Shown: positions 1-6,275, counted from the stretch's first letter. The stretch: 6,383 nucleotides of DNA from an uncultured Oscillospiraceae bacterium (GCA_905234575.1 CAJOIG010000102.1:1-6383); one strand, 5' to 3'. A program made the numbers and translations. Notes: a model not told the origin generated them from the sequence alone.

Positions 1-1034
1 GCCGAGATAGGTGAGGTACTCGCAGATGGCGGCGCGGGTGGAGGCGCTGTTCTCGCCGATGCCGGCGGTGAAGATGATGCCGTCCACGCCGTTCATGGCC
101 GCGACGTAGGCGCCGACGGTCTTCGCGACGGCGTAGTGGAACATGTCGAGCGCGAGGGCGGCGCGGTCGTTGCCCTTGGAGGCGGCGGCGTCCAGGTCGC
201 GGAAGTCGGAGGACACGCCGGACACGCCGAGGACGCCGGACTTCTTGTTGAGGATGTTCGTCAGCTCCTTCACGTCCTTGCCGGTGTTCTGGGCGAGGTA
301 CTCGAGGATGGAGACGTCGATGTCGCCGCAGCGGGTGCCCATGGGCAGGCCGGCGATGGGGGTGAAGCCCATGGAGGTGTCCACGGACTTGCCGCCGTCG
401 ATGGCGCAGATGGAGCTGCCGTTGCCCATGTGGCAGGAGATGAGCTTCAGCTCCTCGATGCGGCGCGCTTCGAGACATAGCGGTGGGAGGTGCCGTGGAA
501 GCCGTAGCGGCGGACCTTCAGGTCGGAGTAATACTCATAGGGGATGGCGTACATGAACGCCTTGCCGGGCATGGACTGATGGAACGCGGTGTCGAACACG
601 GCGACCTGGGGCACGTCGCCCATGACGGCCTTGCAGGCCTCGATGCCGGTGATGTTCGCGGGGTTGTGGAGGGGAGCGAGGGGGATGCACTCCGCGATGG
701 CGGCCATAACGTCGTCGTTGATGCGGACGGATTCGGCGAACTTCTCGCCGCCGTGGACGACGCGGTGGCCGACGGCGCCGATCTCGCTCATGCTGGCCAC
801 GACGCCGTACTCGGCGGAGGTCAGCTTATCGAGGACCGCGGCGATGGCCTCGGTATGGGTGGGCATGGGCACGTCCTCGTCGAAGACGGGCTTGCCGTTC
901 TGGGGCTTGTGGCTGAGGTGGCCGCCGATGCCGATGCGCTCGCACAGGCCCTTGGCCAGGAGCTTTTCGCCCTCCATGTCGAGGAGCTGATACTTCAGGG
1001 AGGAGCTGCCGCAGTTGATGACAAGAATTTTCAT
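1..1034 (-). pseudogene. ackA: Acetate kinase, frameshifted and truncated by window edge
   Basis: AckA interconverts acetate + ATP and acetyl phosphate + ADP in the cytoplasm, the ATP-yielding last step of acetate fermentation. The start at 1034 (MKILVINCGSSSLKYQLL) has an AAAGGA ribosome site 7 nt upstream. Visible active-site residues fall at the positions known from Methanosarcina AckA: N7, R91, H123, D148, H180 and H184 (HGTSHRYVSKRA). The N-terminal frame then reads into a stop at 447-449. The next frame resumes at about 459 with IEELKLISCHMGNGSS and stays open to position 1, including GLPMGTRCGDID and FTAGIGENS. Family members have about six more residues between the RAA and IEEL motifs, so a loss of about 19 nt explains both the shift and the missing residues. 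Roughly the last 70 residues lie outside the window. The identity is certain. Whether the lesion is biological or a sequencing/assembly error cannot be decided here. Confidence 0.93.
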
Positions 1035-1041
1035 GGTCGCG

Positions 1042-1047
1042 TCCTTT
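1042..1047 (-). promoter_or_regulatory. Ribosome binding site of ackA
   Basis: On the minus strand AAAGGA lies 7 nt before the ATG at 1034-1032. The open frame extends further upstream to 1094, but that extension crosses the AT-rich promoter region and encodes residues not seen in AckA. This site fixes the start at MKILVINCGSS. Confidence 0.75.
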
Positions 1048-1051
1048 CGTC

Positions 1052-1079
1052 TTGTAAAATAATTTAATTCGTGTAAAAT
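1052..1079 (+). promoter_or_regulatory. Candidate sigma-A promoter for tmcAL
   Basis: TTGTAA at 1052-1057 (4 of 6 to TTGACA) and TAAAAT at 1074-1079 (5 of 6 to TATAAT) are separated by 16 bp in an AT-rich island. Transcription would begin near 1086, leaving a leader of about 55 nt before the tmcAL ATG. It overlaps the ackA leader on the other strand. Read by eye; no start-site data. Confidence 0.5.
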
Positions 1080-1103
1080 AGAGGCACAACACATTTATTT
1101 TAC
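1054..1103. repeat. Three copies of GTAAAATA in the ackA/tmcAL control region
   Basis: GTAAAATA occurs at 1054-1061 and 1073-1080 on the plus strand and at 1103-1096 on the minus strand. The second and third copies form a perfect 8-bp inverted repeat with a 15-bp spacer, and each contains one of the predicted -10 boxes. They may be just promoter elements in AT-rich DNA, or binding sites for a regulator controlling both genes. Confidence 0.55.
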
Positions 1104-1124
1104 CGCAATTTCCGAAAAACGCAA
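1097..1124 (-). promoter_or_regulatory. Candidate sigma-A promoter for ackA
   Basis: On the minus strand TTGCGT (1124-1119) and TAAAAT (1102-1097) are 16 bp apart, mirroring the tmcAL promoter. The predicted start, near 1090, would give a leader of about 55 nt. A weaker alternative is TTGTGC (1089-1084) with TAAATT (1066-1061), spaced 17 bp. Either way, ackA and tmcAL promoters share the same 60-70 bp of DNA. Confidence 0.42.
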
Positions 1125-1129
1125 GAGGA

Positions 1130-1135
1130 AGGTGA
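1130..1135 (+). promoter_or_regulatory. Ribosome binding site deciding the tmcAL start
   Basis: AGGTGA lies 5 nt before the ATG at 1141. An in-frame GTG at 1132 sits inside this site and would itself have only about 2 nt of spacing to the upstream AGAGGA. The protein therefore most likely begins MSVIGIVGEFNPFH rather than three residues earlier. Confidence 0.65.
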
Positions 1136-1140
1136 GAAGA

Positions 1141-2337
1141 ATGAGCGTGATCGGCATCGTGGGAGAGTTCAACCCCTTCCATCTCGGCCATTACGAGCAC
1201 TTCCGCCGCAGCCGTGAGCAGGCCGGCGGCCCGGATACGCCCATCGTGTGCGTCATGAGCGGCGACTTTGTCCAGCGCGGCGCCCCGGCGGTCTTCGACA
1301 AGCACTCCCGGGCGGAGGCCGCGGCCCGCTGCGGCGCGGACCTCGTCATCGAGCTGCCCCTGCCCTGGTGCCTCGCCTCGGCGGAGCGCTTTGCCTTCGG
1401 CGGCGTCAGCCTTCTCGAGAGCCTGGGCTTTGTGACGCATCTTGCCTTCGGCAGCGAGTGCGGCGATCTCGCGCCGCTGACGGCGCTGGCCCTGGCCGCC
1501 GCCGACCCCGAGAACCTCGAGCGCATCAAGGACCACATGGCGGCCTGGGGCAGCTCCTTTGCCGCCGCCCGGGAGAGCGTGCTCGCGGAGGTCCTGGGGC
1601 AGGAGGCGCGCCTTCTGGAGTCGCCGAACAACACCCTCGCGGTGGAGTACCTGAAGGCGCTGTTTTCCCTGCGCTCCGATATGATCCCGCTGACGACGCC
1701 CCGCACGGACGTGGGGCACGACAGCGTTTCCGACGGCCCGAAGCGCTCCGCGAGCCAGCTCCGCTCCATGATGGAGGCGGGAGAGGACATCGCGGCGTAC
1801 GTTCCGGCGGGGGCCCGCAGCATGCCCCGGGAGCGCATGGACGAGGGCCGCGGCCCCGTGACGATGGCGTCCCTGGAGGAGGCGCTGCTGTCCCGCCTGC
1901 GGGCGCTTCGCCCGGAGGACTTCGCCGCCCTGCCGGACGCCACGGAGGGTCTGGAGAACCGGCTGTACCGCGCCGTGCGGACGGAGCCGTCCGTCGGGGC
2001 GGTGCTCTCCGCCGTCAAGACGAAGCGGTATCCCCTCAGCCGTCTGCGCCGGATGGTGATGTGCGCGGCCCTGGGGGTCCGGGCGGAGGATTCCGCCGGC
2101 CGGCCGGGGTATGCCCGCCTGCTGGCCTCCACGGAGCGCGGCCGGGCGCTGCTGCGGCAGGTACCGGAGAGCTTCCCGGTCATCACGAAGCCCGCCGCGG
2201 CGAAGGATCTGCCCGAGGCGGACCGCGCGGTGTTCGAGCGCACGGCGGACGCCCGGGACCTCTATGTCCTCGGCTACGACGTGATCGAGGAGCGCCGCGG
2301 CGGCTCCGACTGGCGCACCACCCCGGCGATGGTGTGA
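1141..2337 (+). CDS. tmcAL: tRNA(Met) cytidine acetate ligase (YlbM family)
   Basis: TmcAL activates acetate with ATP to acetyl-AMP and transfers the acetyl group to N4 of the wobble cytidine (C34) of elongator tRNA-Met, giving ac4C without acetyl-CoA. The 398-residue product is slightly shorter than the roughly 415-residue B. subtilis protein. The N-terminal nucleotidyltransferase motif is GIVGEFNPFHLGH (residues 5-17, FNPFHxGH type). It is followed by the family blocks SGDFVQRGAPAVFDKHSRAE (40-59), CGADLVIELP (64-73), SPNNTLAVEYLKAL (161-174), the SASQLRSMM segment (203-211, matching the SATxIR region) and KTKRYPLSRLRRM (293-305) in the C-terminal tRNA-binding part. The gene is divergent from ackA, so two acetate-using enzymes share one control region. 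A structured repeat element begins 29 nt after the stop; no classic terminator follows. Confidence 0.93.
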   Translation: MSVIGIVGEFNPFHLGHYEHFRRSREQAGGPDTPIVCVMSGDFVQRGAPAVFDKHSRAEAAARCGADLVIELPLPWCLASAERFAFGGVSLLESLGFVTHLAFGSECGDLAPLTALALAAADPENLERIKDHMAAWGSSFAAARESVLAEVLGQEARLLESPNNTLAVEYLKALFSLRSDMIPLTTPRTDVGHDSVSDGPKRSASQLRSMMEAGEDIAAYVPAGARSMPRERMDEGRGPVTMASLEEALLSRLRALRPEDFAALPDATEGLENRLYRAVRTEPSVGAVLSAVKTKRYPLSRLRRMVMCAALGVRAEDSAGRPGYARLLASTERGRALLRQVPESFPVITKPAAAKDLPEADRAVFERTADARDLYVLGYDVIEERRGGSDWRTTPAMV

Positions 2338-2397
2338 TTTCCGGCGGCGTACATCGGCGGCCGGGGACCTTGGTGACGGGCGCGCGGAACCGGCCAA

Positions 2398-2486
2398 AGG
2401 CGAGGCCGTGGAGGAGAAGGGTGTGCCGACACAACGTCGTCGAAGATTGTTGCCGGGTTACCCTTTGATGACAGAGGCCCGCCACC
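2398..2486 (+). repeat. Direct repeat, copy 1 (89 nt)
   Basis: This matches 2505-2592 with seven substitutions and a one-base indel, about 91 percent identity by hand alignment. It begins AGGCGAGGCCGTGGAGGAG and ends GGCCCGCCACC. The unit-to-unit distance is 107 nt. Its inner hairpin arm reads CTTTGATGAC where copy 2 reads CTTCGACGAC. Confidence 0.9.
2417..2472 (+). other. Equivalent competing hairpins in repeat copy 1
   Basis: Hairpin B is kept: GTCGTCGAAG (2436-2445) pairs with CTTTGATGAC (2463-2472) over all 10 positions, two of them G-U. Hairpin A is weaker: AAGGGT (2417-2422) pairs with ACCCTT (2460-2465), followed by a G-U and a two-by-two internal loop before CCG/CGG and CAAC/GTTG. 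Both changed bases in arm B are C-to-U relative to copy 2 and preserve pairing only in plus-strand RNA. Confidence 0.5.
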
Positions 2487-2504
2487 GAGACTACCTCGTG
2501 TCCC

Positions 2505-2592
2505 AGGCGAGGCCGTGGAGGAGAAGGGTGTGCCGCGCAACGTCGTCGAAGATTGTTGCCGGCATACCCTTCGACGACAGCGGCCCGTCACC
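2505..2592 (+). repeat. Direct repeat, copy 2 (88 nt)
   Basis: This is the second copy of the 2398-2486 unit, ending GGCCCGTCACC. Its right edge overlaps the right terminal inverted repeat (2583-2597), so the direct repeats and the terminal repeats belong to one composite structure. GGCCG (2511-2515) and CGGCC (2581-2585) can close the unit as an outer stem. Confidence 0.9.
2524..2578 (+). other. Two competing RNA hairpins in repeat copy 2
   Basis: Hairpin A pairs AAGGGTGTGCCG (2524-2535) with CGGCATACCCTT (2560-2571), 12 bp with one G-U. After a bulged C2536 it continues with GCAAC (2537-2541) on GTTGC (2555-2559). Hairpin B pairs GTCGTCGAAG (2542-2551), which is the loop of A, with CTTCGACGAC (2569-2578), 10 perfect bp. 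A and B share bases and exclude each other. No U-tract follows either, so neither is an intrinsic terminator as it stands. Confidence 0.6.
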
Positions 2593-2623
2593 AGGGTAAA
2601 ACCGCGTCTGCAAAGGATACTGT

Positions 2624-3691
2624 ATGGACGAAAAGCTATCGCAGATCGAAGAGAAATATGAGCGGCTGACCGCGCAGATGAACGCGCCGGAGGTCTACTC
2701 CGACGCCGCGCGCTATGCCGGGCTCGCCCGGGAGCAGAAGGAGCTTTCGCCCGTCGTGGAGGCGTGGCGGGAGCTCCGCCGCGTGAAGGCGGCGGCGGAG
2801 GAGGCGAGGTCCCTTCTCGACGCCGAGGAGGACTCCGAGCTTCGCGCCCTGGCAAAGGAAGAGCTGGACGCCGCGGAGGCCGCTCTGCCGGAGCGGGAGC
2901 TCGCTCTGAAAATGCTCTTGCTGCCCAAGGACCCCAACGACGGGAAAAACGTCATCCTGGAGATCCGCGGCGGGGTCGGCGGGGAGGAGTCCGCGCTATT
3001 TGCCCACAGCCTGTACCGGATGTACGCCATGTACGCCGAGAAGCGCGGCTGGCGCGTGTCCATCGCGAACCTCAGCGAGACCGCCCTCGGCGGCATCAAG
3101 GAGGTCAGCGCCGTCATCGAGGGGGAGGGAGCATACTCCCGACTGAAGTTTGAAAGCGGCGTCCACCGCGTCCAGCGCGTGCCGGAGACGGAGACCCAGG
3201 GCCGCATCCACACCTCCACCGCGACGGTGGCGGTGCTGCCGGAGCTGGAGGAGACGGAGTATTCCCTCGACCCGTCCGAGCTGCGAATCGACGTGTTTCG
3301 CTCCTCCGGCGCGGGCGGGCAGAAGGTCAACAAGACCGAGACCGCCATCCGCGTAACCCATCTCCCCACCGGCACGGTGGTGGAGTGCCAGGACGAGCGC
3401 AGCCAGTACAAGAACAAGGCCCGCGCGCTCTCGATCCTCGCCTCCCGGCTCGCGGAGGAGGAGCGCCGGAAGCAGGCCGAGGCCCGGGCGGACGAGCGCC
3501 GCTCCCAGATCGGCATGGGCTTCCGGAATGAGCGCATCCGCACCTACAATTTTCCCCAGGGCCGCGTGACGGATCACCGCATCGGCCTGACCCTGTATAA
3601 GATCGACAGCGTCATGGACGGCGACCTGGACGAGCTCATCGACGCGCTCATCACCGCCGACCAGGCGGAAAAACTGAAGGCGGAAGCATGA
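2624..3691 (+). CDS. prfA: Peptide chain release factor 1
   Basis: RF1 recognises UAA and UAG in the ribosomal A site and triggers peptidyl-tRNA hydrolysis. The 355-residue length is normal (about 360 in E. coli). The N-terminal helical domain (about 1-100, MDEKLSQIEEKYERL) precedes the core EIRGGVGGEESALFA (113-127). The codon-reading tripeptide region HRVQRVPETETQGRIHTST has P187-E188-T189, an RF1-type PxT rather than the RF2 SPF. The catalytic GGQ is residues 231-233 in SSGAGGQKVNKTETA, with Q233 the usual PrmC methylation target. AAAGGA (2612-2617) is 6 nt before the ATG. The stop overlaps the next gene's start as ATGA, implying translational coupling. The prmC methylase gene that commonly follows prfA in Firmicutes is absent here. 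Confidence 0.97.
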   Translation: MDEKLSQIEEKYERLTAQMNAPEVYSDAARYAGLAREQKELSPVVEAWRELRRVKAAAEEARSLLDAEEDSELRALAKEELDAAEAALPERELALKMLLLPKDPNDGKNVILEIRGGVGGEESALFAHSLYRMYAMYAEKRGWRVSIANLSETALGGIKEVSAVIEGEGAYSRLKFESGVHRVQRVPETETQGRIHTSTATVAVLPELEETEYSLDPSELRIDVFRSSGAGGQKVNKTETAIRVTHLPTGTVVECQDERSQYKNKARALSILASRLAEEERRKQAEARADERRSQIGMGFRNERIRTYNFPQGRVTDHRIGLTLYKIDSVMDGDLDELIDALITADQAEKLKAEA

Positions 3692-4893
3692 AAACGGAAA
3701 CGATCACTGACAACATCGAGCGAGCGGCGGAGATCATCCGCGCAGGCGGCCTCGTCGCCGTGCCGACGGAGACGGTGTACGGCCTCGCGGGAAACGGCCT
3801 GGATGCCGCCGCCGTGGAGCGCATCTACGAAGTGAAGGGCCGCCCGGCGGTGAAGCCCCTGTCCCTCATGGTTCCGGGGCCCGAGGCCCTGGACCGGTAC
3901 GGCGCGGACGTGAAGCCCGGCGTGCGCATTTTGGCGGAGGCCTTCTGGCCCGGCCCGCTCACCATCGTCGTGAAAGCGGCGGAGGGCATCCCGCCCATCG
4001 TGCTGGCGGGCGGGGACACCGTCGGCCTGCGCTGCCCGGACAGCGAAAAGACCCTGGCGCTCCTGCGGGCCTGCGGCGTGCCCCTGGCGGCGCCCAGCGC
4101 GAACCCCTCGGGCGCGCCCAGCCCCAAAACGGCGGACGAGGTGCTCGCCTATTTCGACGGCGCGATCGACGCCGTGATCGACGGCGGCCCCTGCTCCCTC
4201 GGCACGGAGAGCACCATCGTCTCCCTGGCGGGACCGGGCCTTTCCGTCCTGCGTCCCGGCGCCCTGCCGGAAAAAATGATCCGCCGCCGCCTCATCGACG
4301 GGCTGACCGTCGTCGGCGTCACCGGCGGCAGCGGCACGGGCAAGACCACGGCCCTCGGCGTCCTCGCGGAGCACGGGGCACTTGTCATCGACGCCGATGC
4401 GGTGTATCATGGGCTCTGCGCCTCCTGCGGGCCGATGCTCGCGGAGATCGGCGCGCGTTTTCCCGGCGCGGTGGAGGACGGGACTCTCCAGCGCAAGCGC
4501 CTGGGCGAGCTGGTATTCTCCGACCCTGCGGCCCTCGCGGACCTGCGGGGCATCACGGACCGCTATGTGGAGGCGGAGATCGACCGGCTCCTGTCCGACC
4601 ACGCCGCGGCGGGCGGGACCCTGGCCGCCGTGGACGCCATCAACATCCTCGATACCAATCTCATGGATTACGGAATTGTCACTGTCGGCGTCACCGCTCC
4701 CGAGGAGACCCGGGTGGCCCGGCTCATGGCCCGGGAGGGCGTGACGGCGGAGTACGCCCGCCTCCGCATCCGCGCCCAGAAGCCGGACGAATACTTTGAA
4801 ACCAACTGCGACCATACGCTCCGCAACGACGGGACCATGGAGGAATTCCGCCGCCGCTGCGAGGCTCTATTTACAACGATTTTGGAGGAATAA
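3688..4893 (+). CDS. tsaC-coaE: Fused threonylcarbamoyl-AMP synthase / dephospho-CoA kinase
   Basis: This single 401-codon frame joins two enzymes. Residues 1 to about 203 are a TsaC/YrdC domain, which makes L-threonylcarbamoyl-AMP from threonine, bicarbonate and ATP for tRNA t6A37. It shows VPTETVYGLAGNGLD (25-39), KGR (50-52) with KPLSL, PSANPSGAPSPKTA (136-149) and TESTIVSLAG (173-182). It ends at SVLRPGALPEKM with no Sua5 domain. Residues about 206-401 are CoaE, which phosphorylates dephospho-CoA to CoA. The P-loop is GGSGTGKT (213-220), followed by IDAD (234-237), LGELVFSDPAAL (272-283) and a lid-like RIRAQKPDEYFETNCD. The usual DAPLLFE block reads DAINILD (316-322). The linker is only a few residues, and no good internal start with a ribosome site was found; the only nearby ATG is M197 at 4276. 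The gene overlaps prfA by 4 nt. Confidence 0.92.
   Translation: MKTETITDNIERAAEIIRAGGLVAVPTETVYGLAGNGLDAAAVERIYEVKGRPAVKPLSLMVPGPEALDRYGADVKPGVRILAEAFWPGPLTIVVKAAEGIPPIVLAGGDTVGLRCPDSEKTLALLRACGVPLAAPSANPSGAPSPKTADEVLAYFDGAIDAVIDGGPCSLGTESTIVSLAGPGLSVLRPGALPEKMIRRRLIDGLTVVGVTGGSGTGKTTALGVLAEHGALVIDADAVYHGLCASCGPMLAEIGARFPGAVEDGTLQRKRLGELVFSDPAALADLRGITDRYVEAEIDRLLSDHAAAGGTLAAVDAINILDTNLMDYGIVTVGVTAPEETRVARLMAREGVTAEYARLRIRAQKPDEYFETNCDHTLRNDGTMEEFRRRCEALFTTILEE
4884..4889 (+). promoter_or_regulatory. Ribosome binding site of the M18 peptidase inside the upstream gene
   Basis: GGAGGA, formed by the final Leu-Glu-Glu codons of the tsaC-coaE gene, lies 6 nt before the ATG at 4896. Only two bases separate the upstream TAA from this ATG, so the genes are almost certainly cotranscribed and probably translationally coupled. 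Confidence 0.85.
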
Positions 4894-4895
4894 AC

Positions 4896-6275
4896 ATGGA
4901 CGAGATCAAAAACGAGCTGTTTTACCAGCAGAAAAACGGGTACGACGTCATCAACCCGAAGGACCGCGCGGCCCTGGAGGACTACGCCGCGGACTACATG
5001 ACCTTCCTGGACGCCGCCCGCACCGAGCGGGAGGCGGTCCGCGAGGCCGTCGCCCTGGCCGAGGCCGCGGGCTTCCGTCCGCTGACGGAGGATCACCCAG
5101 GCATCCAGCCCGGTGAGAAAGTGTATTATGTAAACCGCGGAAAGAGCCTGCTCCTGGCGGTCGGCGGCAAGCGCCCCCTGGCGGACGGCGCGGTCATCGC
5201 GGCGGCGCACATCGACTCCCCGCGGCTCGACCTGAAGCAGATCCCCCTGTACGAGGATTCGGAGCTGGCCTATCTTCGCACCCACTACTACGGCGGCATC
5301 AAGAAGTACCAGTGGACGGCGATCCCCCTGGAGCTGCACGGCGTCGTGAGCCTGCGCTCCGGCGAGACGGTGGACGTGGTCATCGGCCGGGACGCGGACG
5401 ATCCGCAGTTCGTCATCACGGATCTTCTGCCCCACCTGGCCGCGGATCAGATGGGCAAGACCGGCTCCAAGCTCATCGAGGGCGAGAAGCTCTGCCTGCT
5501 GGCGGGCAGCGTGCCCTACGCCGGGGAGGGCTCCGACCGGGTGAAGCTCGCCGTGATGAGCCTCCTGAACGACCGCTACGGCATCGTGGAGGAGGACTTC
5601 ATCTCCGCGGAGCTGGAGGTCGTCCCGGCGTTCCCCGTGCGGGAGCTCGGCATCGACCGCAGCCTGATCGGCGGCTACGGCCAGGACGACCGGGTCTGCG
5701 CCTACGCGGAGCTCGCCGCCATTCTGGAGACGGAGGCCCCCGAGTGCACGGCGGTGTGCATCCTCGCAGACAAGGAGGAGATCGGCTCCGAGGGCGTCAC
5801 CGGCATGCGCAGCGCGGCCTTCGAGCGCTTCATGGAGCGTCTCATCGGCGGGACCTGCTCCGTGCAGGCGTGCTTCTCGAAGAGCCTTTGCATCTCCGCG
5901 GACGTGACGGCGGCGCTCGATCCGCTGTACGCCGAGGTCAGCGAGAAGCAGAACAGCGCGAAGATCAACTACGGCGTGGGCCTGTGCAAGTTCACCGGCG
6001 CCCGCGGCAAGTCCGGCGCGTCGGACGCCTCGGCGGAGCTCGTGGGCTATATCCGCCGCCTCTGCGCGGAGAACGGCGTTCTCTGGCAGATGTGCGAGCT
6101 CGGCAAGGTCGACCAGGGCGGCGGCGGCACGGTCGCCATGTTCATGGCCCAGCGGGACATCGACACCATCGACGCGGGCGTGCCCGTGCTCTCCATGCAC
6201 GCGCCCTTCGAGACCACGTCGAAGCTCGACTGCTACATGACCTACAAATGCGTCAAGGCGGCCTACGACGCCTGA
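4896..6275 (+). CDS. M18 family (aspartyl) aminopeptidase
   Basis: This is a cytoplasmic zinc aminopeptidase that removes N-terminal residues, typically acidic ones in characterised M18 members, for peptide turnover. The 459 residues are full length for prokaryotic M18. Likely active-site residues are H105 and D107 in AAHIDSPRLDLK, D264 in GQDDRVCAY, E294/E295 in ADKEEIGSEG, D336 in CISADVTAALDP and H435 in LSMHAPFE. The glycine-rich DQGGGGTVA (406-414) and the C-terminal TSKLDCYMTYKCVKA are also family-like. There is no signal peptide or membrane segment. It is the last gene of the prfA/tsaC-coaE unit, and a strong terminator begins 19 nt after its TGA. Substrate preference cannot be read from the sequence, and no functional tie to translation is evident beyond the shared transcript. 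Confidence 0.94.
   Translation: MDEIKNELFYQQKNGYDVINPKDRAALEDYAADYMTFLDAARTEREAVREAVALAEAAGFRPLTEDHPGIQPGEKVYYVNRGKSLLLAVGGKRPLADGAVIAAAHIDSPRLDLKQIPLYEDSELAYLRTHYYGGIKKYQWTAIPLELHGVVSLRSGETVDVVIGRDADDPQFVITDLLPHLAADQMGKTGSKLIEGEKLCLLAGSVPYAGEGSDRVKLAVMSLLNDRYGIVEEDFISAELEVVPAFPVRELGIDRSLIGGYGQDDRVCAYAELAAILETEAPECTAVCILADKEEIGSEGVTGMRSAAFERFMERLIGGTCSVQACFSKSLCISADVTAALDPLYAEVSEKQNSAKINYGVGLCKFTGARGKSGASDASAELVGYIRRLCAENGVLWQMCELGKVDQGGGGTVAMFMAQRDIDTIDAGVPVLSMHAPFETTSKLDCYMTYKCVKAAYDA

Larger units (their letters stand above)
2367..2597. mobile_element. MITE-like element with terminal inverted repeats and internal direct repeats
   Basis: ACCTTGGTGACGGGC (2367-2381) and GCCCGTCACCAGGGT (2583-2597) are reverse complements at 14 of 15 positions and bound a 231-bp segment. 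Inside are two direct repeats of 88-89 nt, and between them a small hairpin (CGAG-ACTAC-CTCG). The segment carries no convincing coding sequence, and I see no target-site duplication at the ends (GG outside the left end, AA outside the right). It fills most of the tmcAL-prfA gap. The structure suggests a non-autonomous transposon (MITE) or a REP/BIME-like dispersed repeat. A purely local structured leader for prfA is the alternative. Whether it recurs elsewhere in the genome cannot be seen here. Confidence 0.6.

Noticed and set aside
447..480. Programmed ribosomal frameshift in ackA
   Set aside because: There is no slippery heptamer at the junction, and about six conserved residues are missing, so recoding would not restore a normal protein. 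A deletion fits better.
826..2397. Long minus-strand open frame opposite tmcAL and the ackA promoter
   Set aside because: It is a shadow of high-GC coding DNA. It is rich in Arg/Ala/Gly/His, matches no family I recognise, and crosses the AT-rich divergent promoter region and the ackA start in another frame.
2524..2578. H-type pseudoknot combining hairpins A and B
   Set aside because: With the full 17-bp stem A there would be no nucleotides left to cross it, so the two helices are more plausibly alternatives than simultaneous.
2398..2592. Two direct repeats considered as a CRISPR array
   Set aside because: There are only two units of 88-89 nt with an 18-nt spacer and diverged copies, and no cas gene. 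The size and spacing do not fit.
2598..2623. Dedicated promoter immediately before prfA
   Set aside because: No -35/-10 pair with acceptable spacing was found between 2540 and 2623. TAAAAC at 2597-2602 lacks a partner at 15-19 bp.
2274..2855. Minus-strand frame running through the repeat element, with recurring peptide segments
   Set aside because: The repeated peptide only mirrors the duplicated DNA unit. It has no credible start and overlaps the conserved prfA start region.
4276..4278. Internal ATG (M197) as a separate CoaE start
   Set aside because: It lies within the last TsaC motif region, lacks a good Shine-Dalgarno sequence, and would add residues before the usual CoaE N-terminus.
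3574..4815. Minus-strand open frame opposite tsaC-coaE
   Set aside because: Antisense shadow of a well-conserved gene in GC-rich DNA, with no recognisable domain.
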